In this document: in pieces, positions 7,613-16,000 of the stretch
Numbering within the stretch: position 1 is the stretch's first letter
Layout of the letters: each line of letters begins with the position of its first letter
Source: Psychroflexus sediminis
Lineage (GTDB): Bacteria; Bacteroidota; Bacteroidia; Flavobacteriales; Flavobacteriaceae
Direction of reading: 5' to 3'
Length of the DNA stretch: 64,000 nucleotides
NCBI RefSeq assembly: GCF_900099815.1
Contig: NZ_FNCW01000003.1
Location: 1-64,000, forward strand
Notes under the pieces: generated by a model
The model's database searches: none
What the model saw: the letters and a program-made list of their open reading frames with translations, nothing else
What the model was told of the DNA's origin: nothing
Program-made: the position numbers and the translations under genes

Positions 7613-8902
7613 TTACTTCAATTCATCAACAAATTCAGAAAGTGCCTTGATGGTATGGTCTATATCTTCATAAGATAAGGCATCATTTAGGAAATAACTT
7701 TCAAAAGCACTGGGTGGCATATACACCCCTCGGTCTAGCATTCCATGAAAATAAGTCTTGAATTTATCATTATTACCATGGGCAGCAGATTTAAAATCAG
7801 TGACAGGGTTTTCGCAAAAGTGAATTGATAGCATAGACCCGATTCTGTTGATTCGATGTACAACTCCAGCATCTTCAAGGACTTTCTTCATGCCCTGGTG
7901 CAGAGTCTTTGTTTTTTTATCCAGACGTTCAAAAATTCCTCTGTTGGTATTCAATTCTGTGAGCATAGCATAACCTGCAGCCATAGCCAAAGGATTTCCG
8001 CTTAAAGTTCCAGCCTGATAGACAGGTCCATCAGGAGCCAGGTGGTTCATGATTTCAGATTTTCCAGCGAATGCTCCGACGGGAAGTCCGCCACCAATCA
8101 CTTTTCCAAAAGTGACAATATCGGCTCTTACTCCTAAGAGTTCCTGCACTCCACCAGGAGCCAGTCGAAAACCTGTCATCACTTCATCAAAAATCAAAAG
8201 AATATTATTTTCATCGCATAGCTGTCTCAAGCCTTCCAAAAAGCCTTCTTCAGGAACAATACAGCCCATATTTCCAGCTACTGGCTCAATAATAATACAG
8301 GCGATATCTCCATGATTTTCTTGGATAAGTGTTTTTACGCTTTCCAAATCGTTGTAATGAGCCAAAAGTGTATCCATTGCGGTACCTTTTGTAACGCCCG
8401 GTGAGTTTGGCTCGCCAAAAGTCACTGCGCCACTTCCCGCCTGGATAAGGAAAGAATCGCTATGACCATGATAGCAGCCAGCAAATTTGATGATTTTATC
8501 TTTTCCGGTATACCCTCTCGCTAATCTAACGGCACTCATACAGGCTTCGGTCCCGCTGTTAACAAAACGAATTTTATCGATGTTGGGCACCATTTCAACA
8601 GCAAGCTTGGCAATTTTAGTTTCAAGCTCTGTTGGAATTCCGTAAGAGGTGCCGAGTTTGGTGCGTTTTACAACAGCATCCACAACAGAAGGGAAAGCAT
8701 GGCCCAAAATCATTGGTCCCCAGGATGAAATATAGTCTATCAACTTGTTATCATCTTCATCATACAAATAAGCACCTTCTGCTTTTTTTACGAAAATAGG
8801 ATCTCCTCCAACAGCATTAAAAGCTCTTACCGGGGAATTTACACCCCCAGGAATGTATTTTTTAGCTTCATCAAATAAGGCACTACTTCGTTTATATATC
8901 AT
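7613..8902 (-). CDS. hemL: glutamate-1-semialdehyde 2,1-aminomutase
   Basis: A 429-residue PLP enzyme converting glutamate 1-semialdehyde to 5-aminolevulinate, the second step of the C5 route to tetrapyrroles. Visible: NSGTEA (115-120) binding PLP phosphate, YHGHSD (144-149), DEVMTGFR (239-246) and the Schiff-base lysine K267 in [16 protein letters not shown]. Length is normal for the family. It sits 4 nt downstream of the glucosaminidase gene, so it is probably expressed from the promoter ahead of the PLP desulfhydrase-like gene at 10690. Haem demand links it functionally to the cytochrome c assembly gene elsewhere in the window. Confidence 0.97.
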   Translation of the reverse strand: MIYKRSSALFDEAKKYIPGGVNSPVRAFNAVGGDPIFVKKAEGAYLYDEDDNKLIDYISSWGPMILGHAFPSVVDAVVKRTKLGTSYGIPTELETKIAKLAVEMVPNIDKIRFVNSGTEACMSAVRLARGYTGKDKIIKFAGCYHGHSDSFLIQAGSGAVTFGEPNSPGVTKGTAMDTLLAHYNDLESVKTLIQENHGDIACIIIEPVAGNMGCIVPEEGFLEGLRQLCDENNILLIFDEVMTGFRLAPGGVQELLGVRADIVTFGKVIGGGLPVGAFAGKSEIMNHLAPDGPVYQAGTLSGNPLAMAAGYAMLTELNTNRGIFERLDKKTKTLHQGMKKVLEDAGVVHRINRIGSMLSIHFCENPVTDFKSAAHGNNDKFKTYFHGMLDRGVYMPPSAFESYFLNDALSYEDIDHTIKALSEFVDELK

Positions 8903-8906
8903 AACT

Positions 8907-9758
8907 TTAATTTTTTACTTTTAATTCCTGACCAACTTGGATGTGGTCGCTTTTTAACTTATTAATTAATTTTAATTCTTCTACAGTAAGATTGAATTTT
9001 TCAGAAATATTGTAAAGCGTATCTCCCCGCTTGACCCTGTAATATTCAGAATTAGTCAGTGTCAGTCTCTGAGGTTTTGGTAAGGCTGTATCTCCTGTTT
9101 TACCCAGAACTTCCTTATCAAATTCATTTAGTTGATAACGCTCTATTAAACTGATTAACTTTTCTGGATATCTTGGATCTGTTGCGTATCCTGCTCTTCT
9201 CAAACCTCTAGCCCAAGATTTATAATCATCGCTGTCATAGTCAAATAAAAAACCATATCGGCTTCTTTCAAATAAAAATAAAGAATGATCTCTAAAAGAA
9301 TATTTGGCATCTCCATATTTTCTAAAGCATTCCTGGGCTTCATCATCGTCATGATATACTTTATCGCCTTGCCATCCATTACACTTGATTCCAAAATGAT
9401 TATTGGAACGTCTAGTGAGTTTTCCGCTTCCAGAACCGGATTCCAGGATTCCTTGGGCAATAGTGATACTGGCAGGAATGCCATAAAGTCTCATTTCTTC
9501 TTGGGCAATACCTGCATAATTATAGACATAACGTTCAACAGCGTTTAAGCTGCTCAAATCAACTTCTTCAACCTCTTCAGTTTCTTGGTTTAAGCTATCT
9601 TCCGAGTCAGTATTTCCTATGGTGTTAGGTTGTTCTGCTTTTGGTTTGGGTTGCTGAGTTCTAGGTTGTTCAGCTGAAGCTGATTTCGTTTTCTTCGATG
9701 TACCACAGGACATCATCATCAGCAGGAATATAAGACTGAATGCGAAAGTATATTTCAT
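8907..9758 (-). CDS. glucosaminidase lipoprotein with C-terminal LysM domain
   Basis: A 283-residue predicted outer-envelope lipoprotein. The lipobox is LMMMSC with the lipidated Cys at 18. Residues 25-65 are a low-complexity Pro/Gln/Glu linker. A FlgJ/LytG-type beta-N-acetylglucosaminidase domain follows (about 75-215), with the catalytic Glu106 in [10 protein letters not shown] and the SNNHFGIKC segment. A LysM peptidoglycan-binding domain ends the protein (about 238-281, [16 protein letters not shown]). It should cleave or remodel peptidoglycan glycan strands. The start codon overlaps the stop of the upstream PLP-enzyme gene by 4 nt. Confidence 0.92.
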   Translation of the reverse strand: MKYTFAFSLIFLLMMMSCGTSKKTKSASAEQPRTQQPKPKAEQPNTIGNTDSEDSLNQETEEVEEVDLSSLNAVERYVYNYAGIAQEEMRLYGIPASITIAQGILESGSGSGKLTRRSNNHFGIKCNGWQGDKVYHDDDEAQECFRKYGDAKYSFRDHSLFLFERSRYGFLFDYDSDDYKSWARGLRRAGYATDPRYPEKLISLIERYQLNEFDKEVLGKTGDTALPKPQRLTLTNSEYYRVKRGDTLYNISEKFNLTVEELKLINKLKSDHIQVGQELKVKN

Positions 9759-10690
9759 AAGCTTTTAATGGTTTGTAAGCCTTTTTGTTCTAACCTTTGG
9801 TTCATGGCTTCAATTCCTTGAAGACCCCCGGTATGAATTGCTAAAATACGAGTATTTTTGGGAAAATACCCAGCTTCAATCATTTCAAAAAGGCCATAAA
9901 ACATTTTTCCTGTGTAAATAGGGTCAAGTGGTAACTGATGTGTTTTTTGAAAATTATTCATGAATTCTATCAATTCTGAATTCACCTTGGCGTAGCCTCC
10001 AAAATGATAATCCGTTTGAAGTGACCAGTTGGTTTTAGAGGTCCATTTGCTAATCTCTTTTTTTAAAAAATCTCCTTTTAGAGCACTAAACCCGATGCAA
10101 TGCTGGTGAGCTTTTGAAGCTTCGATGAGCCCAGCTAAGGTACCGCCAGTCCCTACTGATGAGCAAATAAAATCGAAATCATCTTCATGTTGCAAAATCT
10201 CTTGACAGCCTTTTATGGCAAGCGCATTGGTCCCGCCCTCAGGAATTATAGTAGTGGATGGTTTGTTGTTGAGTAAAGTCTTTACAATAGGCATGTCTTT
10301 CTTGAGCCTAAAGTCTGATCTGGATACAAAGTGAAGTTGCATTCCTTTCTGATGAGCAAATTTTAATGTGGGGTTGGTTGCAAGGGTATTCTCTAGATCA
10401 TGACCGAGTTCATCACCACGAATAATACCTGTAGAATGGAGTTCTAAAAGATGGCAAGCTGCTGCTGTAGCCGCAATATGATTGGAAAATGCTCCACCGA
10501 AAGTCAAGATATCAGTCGTGCCGTTTTTTTGGGCTTCTAATAAATTATACTTTAACTTTCTAAATTTATTGCCCGAAATTACGGGATGTATTAAATCTTC
10601 GCGTTTGACGAAAAGTTCTACATCGCTAAATTTTCCTATAAATTCAGCTACAGAATTATACTTTTGTTCAAAAAAAGAAATAGAAGTCAT
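9755..10690 (-). CDS. 1-aminocyclopropane-1-carboxylate deaminase / D-cysteine desulfhydrase family PLP enzyme
   Basis: 311 residues, fold-type II PLP enzyme. Evidence: KREDLIHPVISGNKFRKLKYN with the likely PLP lysine at K42, GGAFSNHIAATAAACH (substrate and cofactor loop), the phosphate-binding SVGTGGTLAG and the C-terminal HTGGLQG. Family members open the ACC ring or degrade D-cysteine to pyruvate, ammonia and sulfide. Sequence alone does not separate the two; D-cysteine desulfhydrase is more common in flavobacteria. It is the first gene of an operon with the glucosaminidase and hemL. Confidence 0.9.
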   Translation of the reverse strand: MTSISFFEQKYNSVAEFIGKFSDVELFVKREDLIHPVISGNKFRKLKYNLLEAQKNGTTDILTFGGAFSNHIAATAAACHLLELHSTGIIRGDELGHDLENTLATNPTLKFAHQKGMQLHFVSRSDFRLKKDMPIVKTLLNNKPSTTIIPEGGTNALAIKGCQEILQHEDDFDFICSSVGTGGTLAGLIEASKAHQHCIGFSALKGDFLKKEISKWTSKTNWSLQTDYHFGGYAKVNSELIEFMNNFQKTHQLPLDPIYTGKMFYGLFEMIEAGYFPKNTRILAIHTGGLQGIEAMNQRLEQKGLQTIKSL

Positions 10691-10709
10691 ATAATTCTAA
10701 AATTAAACT

Positions 10710-10717
10710 CAAAATTA
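10710..10717 (-). promoter_or_regulatory. -7 box TAATTTTG for the PLP enzyme-glucosaminidase-hemL operon
   Basis: On the minus strand an exact TAnnTTTG match lies 19 nt before the start codon at 10690. A matching -33 TTG at normal spacing is not evident. Confidence 0.5.
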
Positions 10718-10761
10718 AAGCCTTATTTTCAATATGAAGAGAAGTTTATTAAATTTCGCTA

Positions 10762-10929
10762 ATGAATACATTTAAAAAACATATTCCCTTAGAAGAAGGA
10801 GATTTTTATGTAACAAAAGAAGGCTATAGATGCTTTACCAAGCAGTATCATCTCAAACGAGGATACTGTTGTAAAAGTGGTTGCAGGCACTGTCCCTATG
10901 GATTTGATAAAAATAGAGATGCTAACTGA
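10762..10929 (+). CDS. DUF5522 small cysteine-rich protein
   Basis: A 55-residue ORF, easily missed because of its length. It contains the DUF5522 pattern: ...KEGYRCFTKQYHLKRGYCC, then KSGCRHCPYGF, with cysteines at 24, 36, 37, 41 and 44. The clustering resembles a metal-binding or zinc-ribbon-like module. Family function is unknown. A near-consensus -7 box (TAAATTTCG, one substitution) lies just upstream at about 10750. It is transcribed divergently from the PLP-enzyme operon, and 103 nt separate it from the DUF4136 gene. Confidence 0.85.
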   Translation: MNTFKKHIPLEEGDFYVTKEGYRCFTKQYHLKRGYCCKSGCRHCPYGFDKNRDAN

Positions 10930-11032
10930 TTTTATTTGATTTAATCTTATAAAACACTCAATACTTCACTACTTTGGCATATTACTTGATTATTTATATT
11001 TAATTGCTCATAATCTTCTAAGATTTAAAAAA

Positions 11033-11569
11033 ATGAAAACATTTAAACTCACTTTATTCCTTGTCGGAATTTTTTTCTTAACTTCATGTTCGTCTATTAA
11101 GGTAGCTACAGATTATGATAGGAAAATAGATTTTACAAAATACGATTCTTTTGCTTTTTATAAACCTGGAATTGATGCTGCAGAAATTTCTGATTTAGAT
11201 AAGAAAAGAATTTTAAGAGCTATTGAGAGAGAGTTAGTTGCCAAAGGAATGGTTAAAAAAACCAATCCAGATTTACTGGTGAGTATTTTTACTGAAACTA
11301 CAGAAAACGTGAATATCTACCAGAATAATTTTGGTTATGGCTGGGGTTGGAATCCGTATTTCTGGGGTCCAGGCGGATTCAATAACGTGTCGACAAATGT
11401 GGAAGGAACCTTGTATATTGATTTGATCGATGCTGAGAAAAATGAGCTGGTTTGGCAAGGTCTTGGGACTGGTATCCTAAGTCTTGATATGGATAAGAAA
11501 ATTGAAAAAATAAATGAAATTGTAAGAGAAATATTGGAGAAATACCCTCCAGAAAGAAACCAAGATTAA
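11033..11569 (+). CDS. DUF4136 domain lipoprotein
   Basis: 178 residues. The signal peptide ends in a lipobox LTSC (Cys19), so the mature protein is lipid-anchored in the envelope. The DUF4136 domain spans the rest: VATDYDRKIDFTKYDSFAFY, a Gly/Trp/Asn-rich loop (YGWGWNPYFWGPGG at about 102-115) and the closing ELVWQG followed by an amphipathic helix that ends in REILEKYPP. Domain function is unknown. The gene ends shortly before a strong intrinsic terminator and appears monocistronic. Confidence 0.88.
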   Translation: MKTFKLTLFLVGIFFLTSCSSIKVATDYDRKIDFTKYDSFAFYKPGIDAAEISDLDKKRILRAIERELVAKGMVKKTNPDLLVSIFTETTENVNIYQNNFGYGWGWNPYFWGPGGFNNVSTNVEGTLYIDLIDAEKNELVWQGLGTGILSLDMDKKIEKINEIVREILEKYPPERNQD

Positions 11570-11601
11570 GTTCATGGTTGTGTTTATTTAGTTTGTTAGG
11601 T

Positions 11602-11650
11602 AAAGCTGTACAAAAATGTTATATTACATGTTGTACAGCTTTATTTTTTT
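11602..11650 (+). terminator. intrinsic terminator after the DUF4136 gene
   Basis: A perfect 12-bp stem, AAAGCTGTACAA (11602-11613) with TTGTACAGCTTT (11631-11642), is extended inside by ATGT/ACAT (11616-11619 with 11626-11629). It is followed by A and seven T (11643-11650). Confidence 0.9.
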
Positions 11651-11666
11651 AATTAAATATAAGTTT

Positions 11667-12161
11667 ATGAGTAGAGGATTTGTTAAAGAAAGTGATCAAG
11701 AAGCACCTATAGTAGTTCCACCAAGAGCGTCATTGCCAGAGAAAGAAATCAATTACGTGACTCCCTTTGGGAAAGACTTATTGGAGAAAGAAAAAAACTT
11801 TTTAGAAAAACAGCGAACAAATTTGACTGTTGAGGACGAAACTGAACGCAGACGGGAACTTTCTATGATTGACGGCAAGTTGAAATTACTCAATGAAAGG
11901 TTAAAAACAGCTCAGGTTATTCTACCTGAAAACCAGAATCCAAATGAAGTGCGGTTTGGAGCTAAGGTCAGATTTAAAATGAATAAAACGATTCAAGAAT
12001 TTCAAATTGTTGGTGTAGATGAAGCCGATGTGAAAGAAAAGAAAATCGCTTTTATTTCTCCACTTGCCAAAGCAATGACCTCCAAAAAAGAGGCTGATAA
12101 ATTTGACTTCAAACTCGGAGAAGAAACCCGGCCTGTTGAGATTCTGAAAATCAGCTATTGA
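11667..12161 (+). CDS. GreA/GreB-like transcription elongation factor family protein
   Basis: 164 residues from ATG 11667 (MSRGFVKESDQEAP). Upstream in-frame starts from 11616 lie inside the terminator hairpin and are rejected. The order is: a Pro-rich N-terminal strand (VPPRASLPEKEINYVTP), a helical segment with LEKEKNFLEKQRTN and ERRRELSMIDGKL that would form the Gre coiled coil, then a GreA/B C-terminal FKBP-like domain (about 105-160) with FGAKVRF, FQIVGVDEAD and KIAFISPLAKAM. Members bind RNA polymerase and affect transcript cleavage or elongation; whether this Bacteroidota subfamily keeps cleavage activity is not known. Confidence 0.82.
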   Translation: MSRGFVKESDQEAPIVVPPRASLPEKEINYVTPFGKDLLEKEKNFLEKQRTNLTVEDETERRRELSMIDGKLKLLNERLKTAQVILPENQNPNEVRFGAKVRFKMNKTIQEFQIVGVDEADVKEKKIAFISPLAKAMTSKKEADKFDFKLGEETRPVEILKISY

Positions 12162-12204
12162 GATGATTTTCCCGGCTTTTATTTATAACTTCTTAAACGA
12201 ATTG

Positions 12205-12861
12205 TTAATTTTCCAGATTAACTTCCTTTGAAATCTTTTCTAAACTGGCTTTATGCATCTCATGTTTCCCCTCAAATTTTAAAACTTCTGGTAGATTAGG
12301 AAAAATCGATTTAGCTAATTCTAGCTGAGATTGAATTTTTTTCTCCGTAAGATATTCGTCTTTTATCCCGTAGATGATGGATGTTTTTAAATTCGGCAGA
12401 TAGTTAAAGCTCTCAGAATCAAATTCTGTAGGAATACCTCCAGAATGTATCACCAAATGGTCACAATAAATCCTGCGCTGCGCCAACCAGCGGGTGACTA
12501 CCGAAACACCTTGCGAAAACCCCAGGAGAATAATCTTCTTATCCCTTGGTAATCTTTCCCTTTCTAAAAGGGCATCTAAATAATTCAGGACGTTTTCCGT
12601 TTCCAGTTCTCTGTTTTCTTTGGTTAGCCAGGACGCTCCTACATATTTGTAAGCTTTGCTTTGGTAATATTTGGAAGGTGCCTGCGGAGCAATGATATAG
12701 TTGCGTTTTGGATCCAAATCTTCAAAATAGGTGATAAAAAATTTACTCAAATAACCAATACCATGACAGGCAATCCAAATGTTTTGGGTGTCATCGGTCA
12801 TTGAATTAAGAGTAGAGTAGGTGTTTGTAGATTGATAACTGACGTGTTTTGTGTGACTCAC
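12205..12861 (-). CDS. alpha/beta hydrolase, phospholipase/carboxylesterase type
   Basis: 218 residues, or 198 if translation begins at the second Met (residue 21), which would match usual esterase N-termini better. The serine hydrolase elbow is GFSQGVS with Ser116. The acid is likely D168 in GIKDEYL, and the base H200 or H203 in GKHEMH. The HGIGY segment near 33-37 can form the oxyanion hole. No signal peptide, so cytoplasmic. It resembles the YpfH/carboxylesterase group acting on short-chain esters; substrate unknown. Convergent with the Gre-like gene. Confidence 0.8.
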   Translation of the reverse strand: MSHTKHVSYQSTNTYSTLNSMTDDTQNIWIACHGIGYLSKFFITYFEDLDPKRNYIIAPQAPSKYYQSKAYKYVGASWLTKENRELETENVLNYLDALLERERLPRDKKIILLGFSQGVSVVTRWLAQRRIYCDHLVIHSGGIPTEFDSESFNYLPNLKTSIIYGIKDEYLTEKKIQSQLELAKSIFPNLPEVLKFEGKHEMHKASLEKISKEVNLEN

Positions 12862-12916
12862 TTTATTCGTAAATTTTAAAATTTTTACTCAAAGTAAATG
12901 TTTAATTTCGTTGCAC

Positions 12917-13942
12917 ATGAAGAAATTGAGATTTTATCTGTGTTTAGTTTTTCTTTTGCTCAATCTGATGTTTGCATTTGCCCAGGCTAGGGTTTCTGAA
13001 AAGATAAACGGGATCAGTATGGTGGCTGCAAGACATTCTATTGATGATGTTCACGCTAGGCATCTGAAGACTTTAGGTTCAAACTACGTAGCCGTCATGC
13101 CGTATGCCTTTATGCCTGACGCAAACGAACCTGAATTGATTTTTGACACCGATAACCAATGGTTTGGCGAGACACTTCAAGGCATCTCAGAAGATGTAAA
13201 AACCTTGAAATCTCAGGGCTTGAAACTCATGATAAAACCTCATGTCTGGGTCGGGAATGCAGCCTTTACAGGAGATGTTTTTATGATTTCTGAAGGGGAT
13301 TGGAGTCAATTTGAACAAAATTACAAGACTTATATTTTGGCTTTTGCAAAACTGGCTGAGCAAAATAAAGTTTCCCTTTTTTGTATAGGAACAGAACTGC
13401 AGGAGTTTGTTAGTAGAAGACCGGAGTTCTGGTGTGAGCTCATCGACGAAATACGCAGCATTTATTCCGGGAAACTGACCTATGCAGAAAACTGGGATAC
13501 ATATACAGGTGTAAGGTTTTGGGATAGTTTAGATTTTATTGGAATCGACGCTTACTTCCCGATTTCTGAAGCCAAAACTCCAAGTTTAGACCAGGTTAAT
13601 TTAGCTTGGAAAGGCCTGACAAAAAAATTAAAATCTTTTTCAAACTCTTACAATACTAAAATTCTTTTTACCGAATATGGGTATAGAAGTATTGATTTTG
13701 CTGGAAAGCAACCATGGGATTCTTCCAGGTATGCAAATCCAAGCAATGAAAGAGCACAGCTTCACTTACTCAAAGGCCTGCATCAAAGTTTATGGGATAA
13801 AGACTGGTTCGCAGGCGGATTTTTATGGAAATGGTTCCCTAATTACGACAAGAATTCAAAGCGACATCAAAACCGGTTTACAGTTCAAAGCAAAGCCTCT
13901 GAACTTTATTTGAAGTCTTTTTTCGGTAGACCTGTTGAGTAG
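12917..13942 (+). CDS. secreted glycoside hydrolase, GH113-like
   Basis: 341 residues from ATG 12917. A TTG two codons earlier is less likely. The signal peptide is 1-23 (FAFAQA). The rest is a TIM-barrel glycosidase: SEKINGISMVAARH at the start of the barrel, MIKPHVWV (105-112), the acid/base Glu160 in CIGTELQEF and the nucleophile Glu253 in LFTEYGYRS, with GGFLWKWFPNY near the C-terminus. This order matches GH113 enzymes (mainly beta-mannanases); exact substrate is inference. A near-consensus -7 box TAATTTCG ends 6 nt before the ATG. Confidence 0.82.
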   Translation: MKKLRFYLCLVFLLLNLMFAFAQARVSEKINGISMVAARHSIDDVHARHLKTLGSNYVAVMPYAFMPDANEPELIFDTDNQWFGETLQGISEDVKTLKSQGLKLMIKPHVWVGNAAFTGDVFMISEGDWSQFEQNYKTYILAFAKLAEQNKVSLFCIGTELQEFVSRRPEFWCELIDEIRSIYSGKLTYAENWDTYTGVRFWDSLDFIGIDAYFPISEAKTPSLDQVNLAWKGLTKKLKSFSNSYNTKILFTEYGYRSIDFAGKQPWDSSRYANPSNERAQLHLLKGLHQSLWDKDWFAGGFLWKWFPNYDKNSKRHQNRFTVQSKASELYLKSFFGRPVE

Positions 13943-14403
13943 CTAACGGTGAATATCTTTCTTTTTATTCGAACACCGAATACGAAACGCCGAATAATAT
14001 TATTTTACGACCTACCCACTCCTCATAAATCGCTAATCACGCTGGTGTTACTCTGCCTGCCCAGACCTCGAAAGAGGCATAGGTCAACTGAAAAATCTCA
14101 GACTATCCTTAGGTAAAACGATTCCTCGTCAAAGCAAAAAGACTTCCCTGTCGTAAAGAAAACTCAAACCCATAAGGCGTTTGATGCGATACATTATCCG
14201 GGAACGCATATTCCCAGGCTTCGATTTTAGGAGGTTCTCACTTTACGGGTTTACCAGCAAACAGAAGTTTTGTTCTTTTTTCTCTTATTTCATCTTGACT
14301 CTTTTTTCTTTTTATTTTGGATTCCTTTTTCTTCGTTTTCGATAAATTCCATAAAACTCTTTTAAAATACATCTGATAAATAGTACGAATAGCTTTGCTT
14401 TCG
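13943..14403. other. intergenic block with decayed, repeat-like sequence
   Basis: About 460 nt without an intact gene. The part from about 14030 to 14270 is clearly less AT-rich than the surroundings. It contains a hairpin of CCTC and GAGG around a GAAA tetraloop within 14070-14086, flanked by GACCT/AGGTC. On the minus strand, 14109-14237 is a 42-codon frame with protein-like composition (includes KIEAWEYAFPDN and FSLRQGSLFALT) that lacks a start codon and follows an in-frame stop. Short tandem motifs resembling CGAATA occur at 13970-13998. This looks like a dispersed repeat or the remnant of a mobile element; no family can be named. Confidence 0.4.
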
Positions 14404-14411
14404 TAATTTTG
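14404..14411 (+). promoter_or_regulatory. -7 box TAATTTTG for the thioesterase-menF genes
   Basis: Exact TAnnTTTG match 18 nt before ATG 14430. It also shows that the in-frame TTG at 14409 is not the start. Confidence 0.55.
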
Positions 14412-14429
14412 TTAATTCAATCTGCAACA

Positions 14430-14849
14430 ATGAATAAACAAAAAGTCTTAGAGCAGTGCAATGCTTACACTAAAAACACCCTGATGGAAACTCTGAATAT
14501 TTCTTATGTAGATGTCGGCGTGGATTTCTTGGTGGCTAAAATGCCTGTCACGCCTAAAGTTCATCAGCCCGATGGCGTATTGCATGGTGGCGCAATGGTA
14601 GCTCTGGCAGAAAGTGTGGGAAGTGCAGCCTGTTATGTGTTTTTAGATACTCAGAATTATATGATCCGGGGATTGGAAATCTCTGCCAATCACGTGAGAA
14701 GTTTGAGTGAAGGCGATGTGTTTGCGACTGCAAAATTCATTCATAAAGGGCGGACGACTCAAGTGTGGGATATAAAATTGACAGATAGTGAAGGCAGACT
14801 AATTTCTGCCGTAAAGTTAACGACCATTGCTTTGCCTAAAGCTAGCTAA
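14430..14849 (+). CDS. hotdog-fold thioesterase, probable DHNA-CoA thioesterase
   Basis: 139 residues. PaaI/YdiI-type hotdog fold with HQPDGVLHGGAMVALAES: H45-Q46, the H52-G53-G54 turn and catalytic Glu61 on the central helix, then GLEISANHVRS and a basic C-terminal strand. The family hydrolyses aryl-CoA esters; YdiI of E. coli is the 1,4-dihydroxy-2-naphthoyl-CoA thioesterase (MenI). Its stop codon overlaps the ATG of menF by 1 nt (TAATG), and menD follows, so a MenI role is likely. The function rests on context, so no symbol is assigned. Confidence 0.85.
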   Translation: MNKQKVLEQCNAYTKNTLMETLNISYVDVGVDFLVAKMPVTPKVHQPDGVLHGGAMVALAESVGSAACYVFLDTQNYMIRGLEISANHVRSLSEGDVFATAKFIHKGRTTQVWDIKLTDSEGRLISAVKLTTIALPKAS

Positions 14850-15949
14850 TGCAGGAGTTGATTCAACATATCGAAGGCGCCTGGGCTTCAGAAATGCCAT
14901 TTGTAGCTTACCATCTTCCTGAGGCCGGGGAAGTCAATTGTTTTTTTCCTAAAGATTCACAATTGCGCTACCTTCAGCACTATGACGAAGCTGGTTTTAT
15001 ATTTTCACCTTTTAAAATTGAATCCCAAACCATCGTATTTCCTGAAGCTTCTTCAGAGGTTTTGAAATTTAAGCTTATCGATTTTGGTAAGGAATCGAAA
15101 AGCAAATTCAGTATAAAAGAAAATCCAGAAGAAAAGGAAAATTACTTAAAGTTACTTTGGGAAGCGATTGACCAAATCCATGCTGAAAGATTTAAAAAAA
15201 TAGTGGTGTCTAGAAAGATTTCTACCGCCTATAATTTACAGCATCCATCTGAATTATTTTTGAAATTGACCCAGTTCTATCCAGAAGCTTTTACTTACGT
15301 ATGGTACCATCCTAAAGTTGGTTTATGGGCAGGCGCATCACCAGAAGTTTTGGCTAAGACATACAGAACACAGTTCAAAACTATGGCTCTTGCAGGAACT
15401 AAACCCGCGGATGAAGATCGAGATTGGACTGAAAAAGAGCTGGACGAGCAGCAAATGGTTACCGATGAAATTACGGATGCCTTAAAAAATCACACTGAAA
15501 ATCTTCAGATTTCTGAACGCCAGACAGATAAAGCAGGTGATCTATTACATTTAAGGACCGATATCAGGGCGACTTTAGCTAGCTCAAAATTAGGTGATGT
15601 GCTCAAGGCAATGCATCCTACTCCGGCAGTTTGTGGTTTACCAAAGGAAAAAGCCTATCAGTTTTTAAAAGTAAATGAAGCTTACGACAGGGATTTTTAT
15701 ACAGGGTTTTTTGGCGAACTGAATATGCCACAACATAACCAAAGATCCAGTCGGACCCAAAATCAGGAAAATCAGGCTTACAAATCTGTAGTTAGGGTCT
15801 CCAATTTGTATGTCAATTTGAGATGCCTAAGCTATGCGGATGGAACCATAAATATTTATGTGGGTGGCGGTATCACAAAAGATAGTGTTCCTGAAGACGA
15901 GTGGCTCGAAACCGTGAATAAATCTAGGACGATGTTAAAAGTGCTATAA
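14849..15949 (+). CDS. menF: isochorismate synthase
   Basis: A 366-residue chorismate-binding enzyme isomerising chorismate to isochorismate, the entry to menaquinone synthesis. Signatures: KKIVVSRKI (about 116-124), YPEAFTYVWYHPKVGLWAGASPE split over 150-170, MALAGTKPADEDR with WTEKELDEQQMVTDEI, HPTPAVCGLPKE near 255-266 and VYVGGGI-like NIYVGGGIT near the C-terminus. Salicylate synthase or anthranilate synthase are excluded by the menD neighbour and the GTK active-site variant. Coupled to the thioesterase gene upstream and 51 nt ahead of menD, which has its own promoter. Confidence 0.93.
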   Translation: MQELIQHIEGAWASEMPFVAYHLPEAGEVNCFFPKDSQLRYLQHYDEAGFIFSPFKIESQTIVFPEASSEVLKFKLIDFGKESKSKFSIKENPEEKENYLKLLWEAIDQIHAERFKKIVVSRKISTAYNLQHPSELFLKLTQFYPEAFTYVWYHPKVGLWAGASPEVLAKTYRTQFKTMALAGTKPADEDRDWTEKELDEQQMVTDEITDALKNHTENLQISERQTDKAGDLLHLRTDIRATLASSKLGDVLKAMHPTPAVCGLPKEKAYQFLKVNEAYDRDFYTGFFGELNMPQHNQRSSRTQNQENQAYKSVVRVSNLYVNLRCLSYADGTINIYVGGGITKDSVPEDEWLETVNKSRTMLKVL

Positions 15950-15963
15950 GAATTCAATTAACT

Positions 15964-15996
15964 TTGGACCTAAAGAAAGTCATCCGCTTATTTTTG
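15964..15996 (+). promoter_or_regulatory. promoter of menD (TTG -33, TATTTTTG -7)
   Basis: TTG at 15964-15966, 22 nt spacer, TATTTTTG at 15989-15996. The box ends 4 nt before ATG 16001, so a leaderless menD transcript is predicted. Confidence 0.55.
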
Positions 15997-16000
15997 TGAT

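Noticed and set aside
13970-13998. TTCGAA-containing segment resembling a tRNA T-loop
   Set aside because: No acceptor, D or anticodon stems can be formed around it; it is a short repeat.
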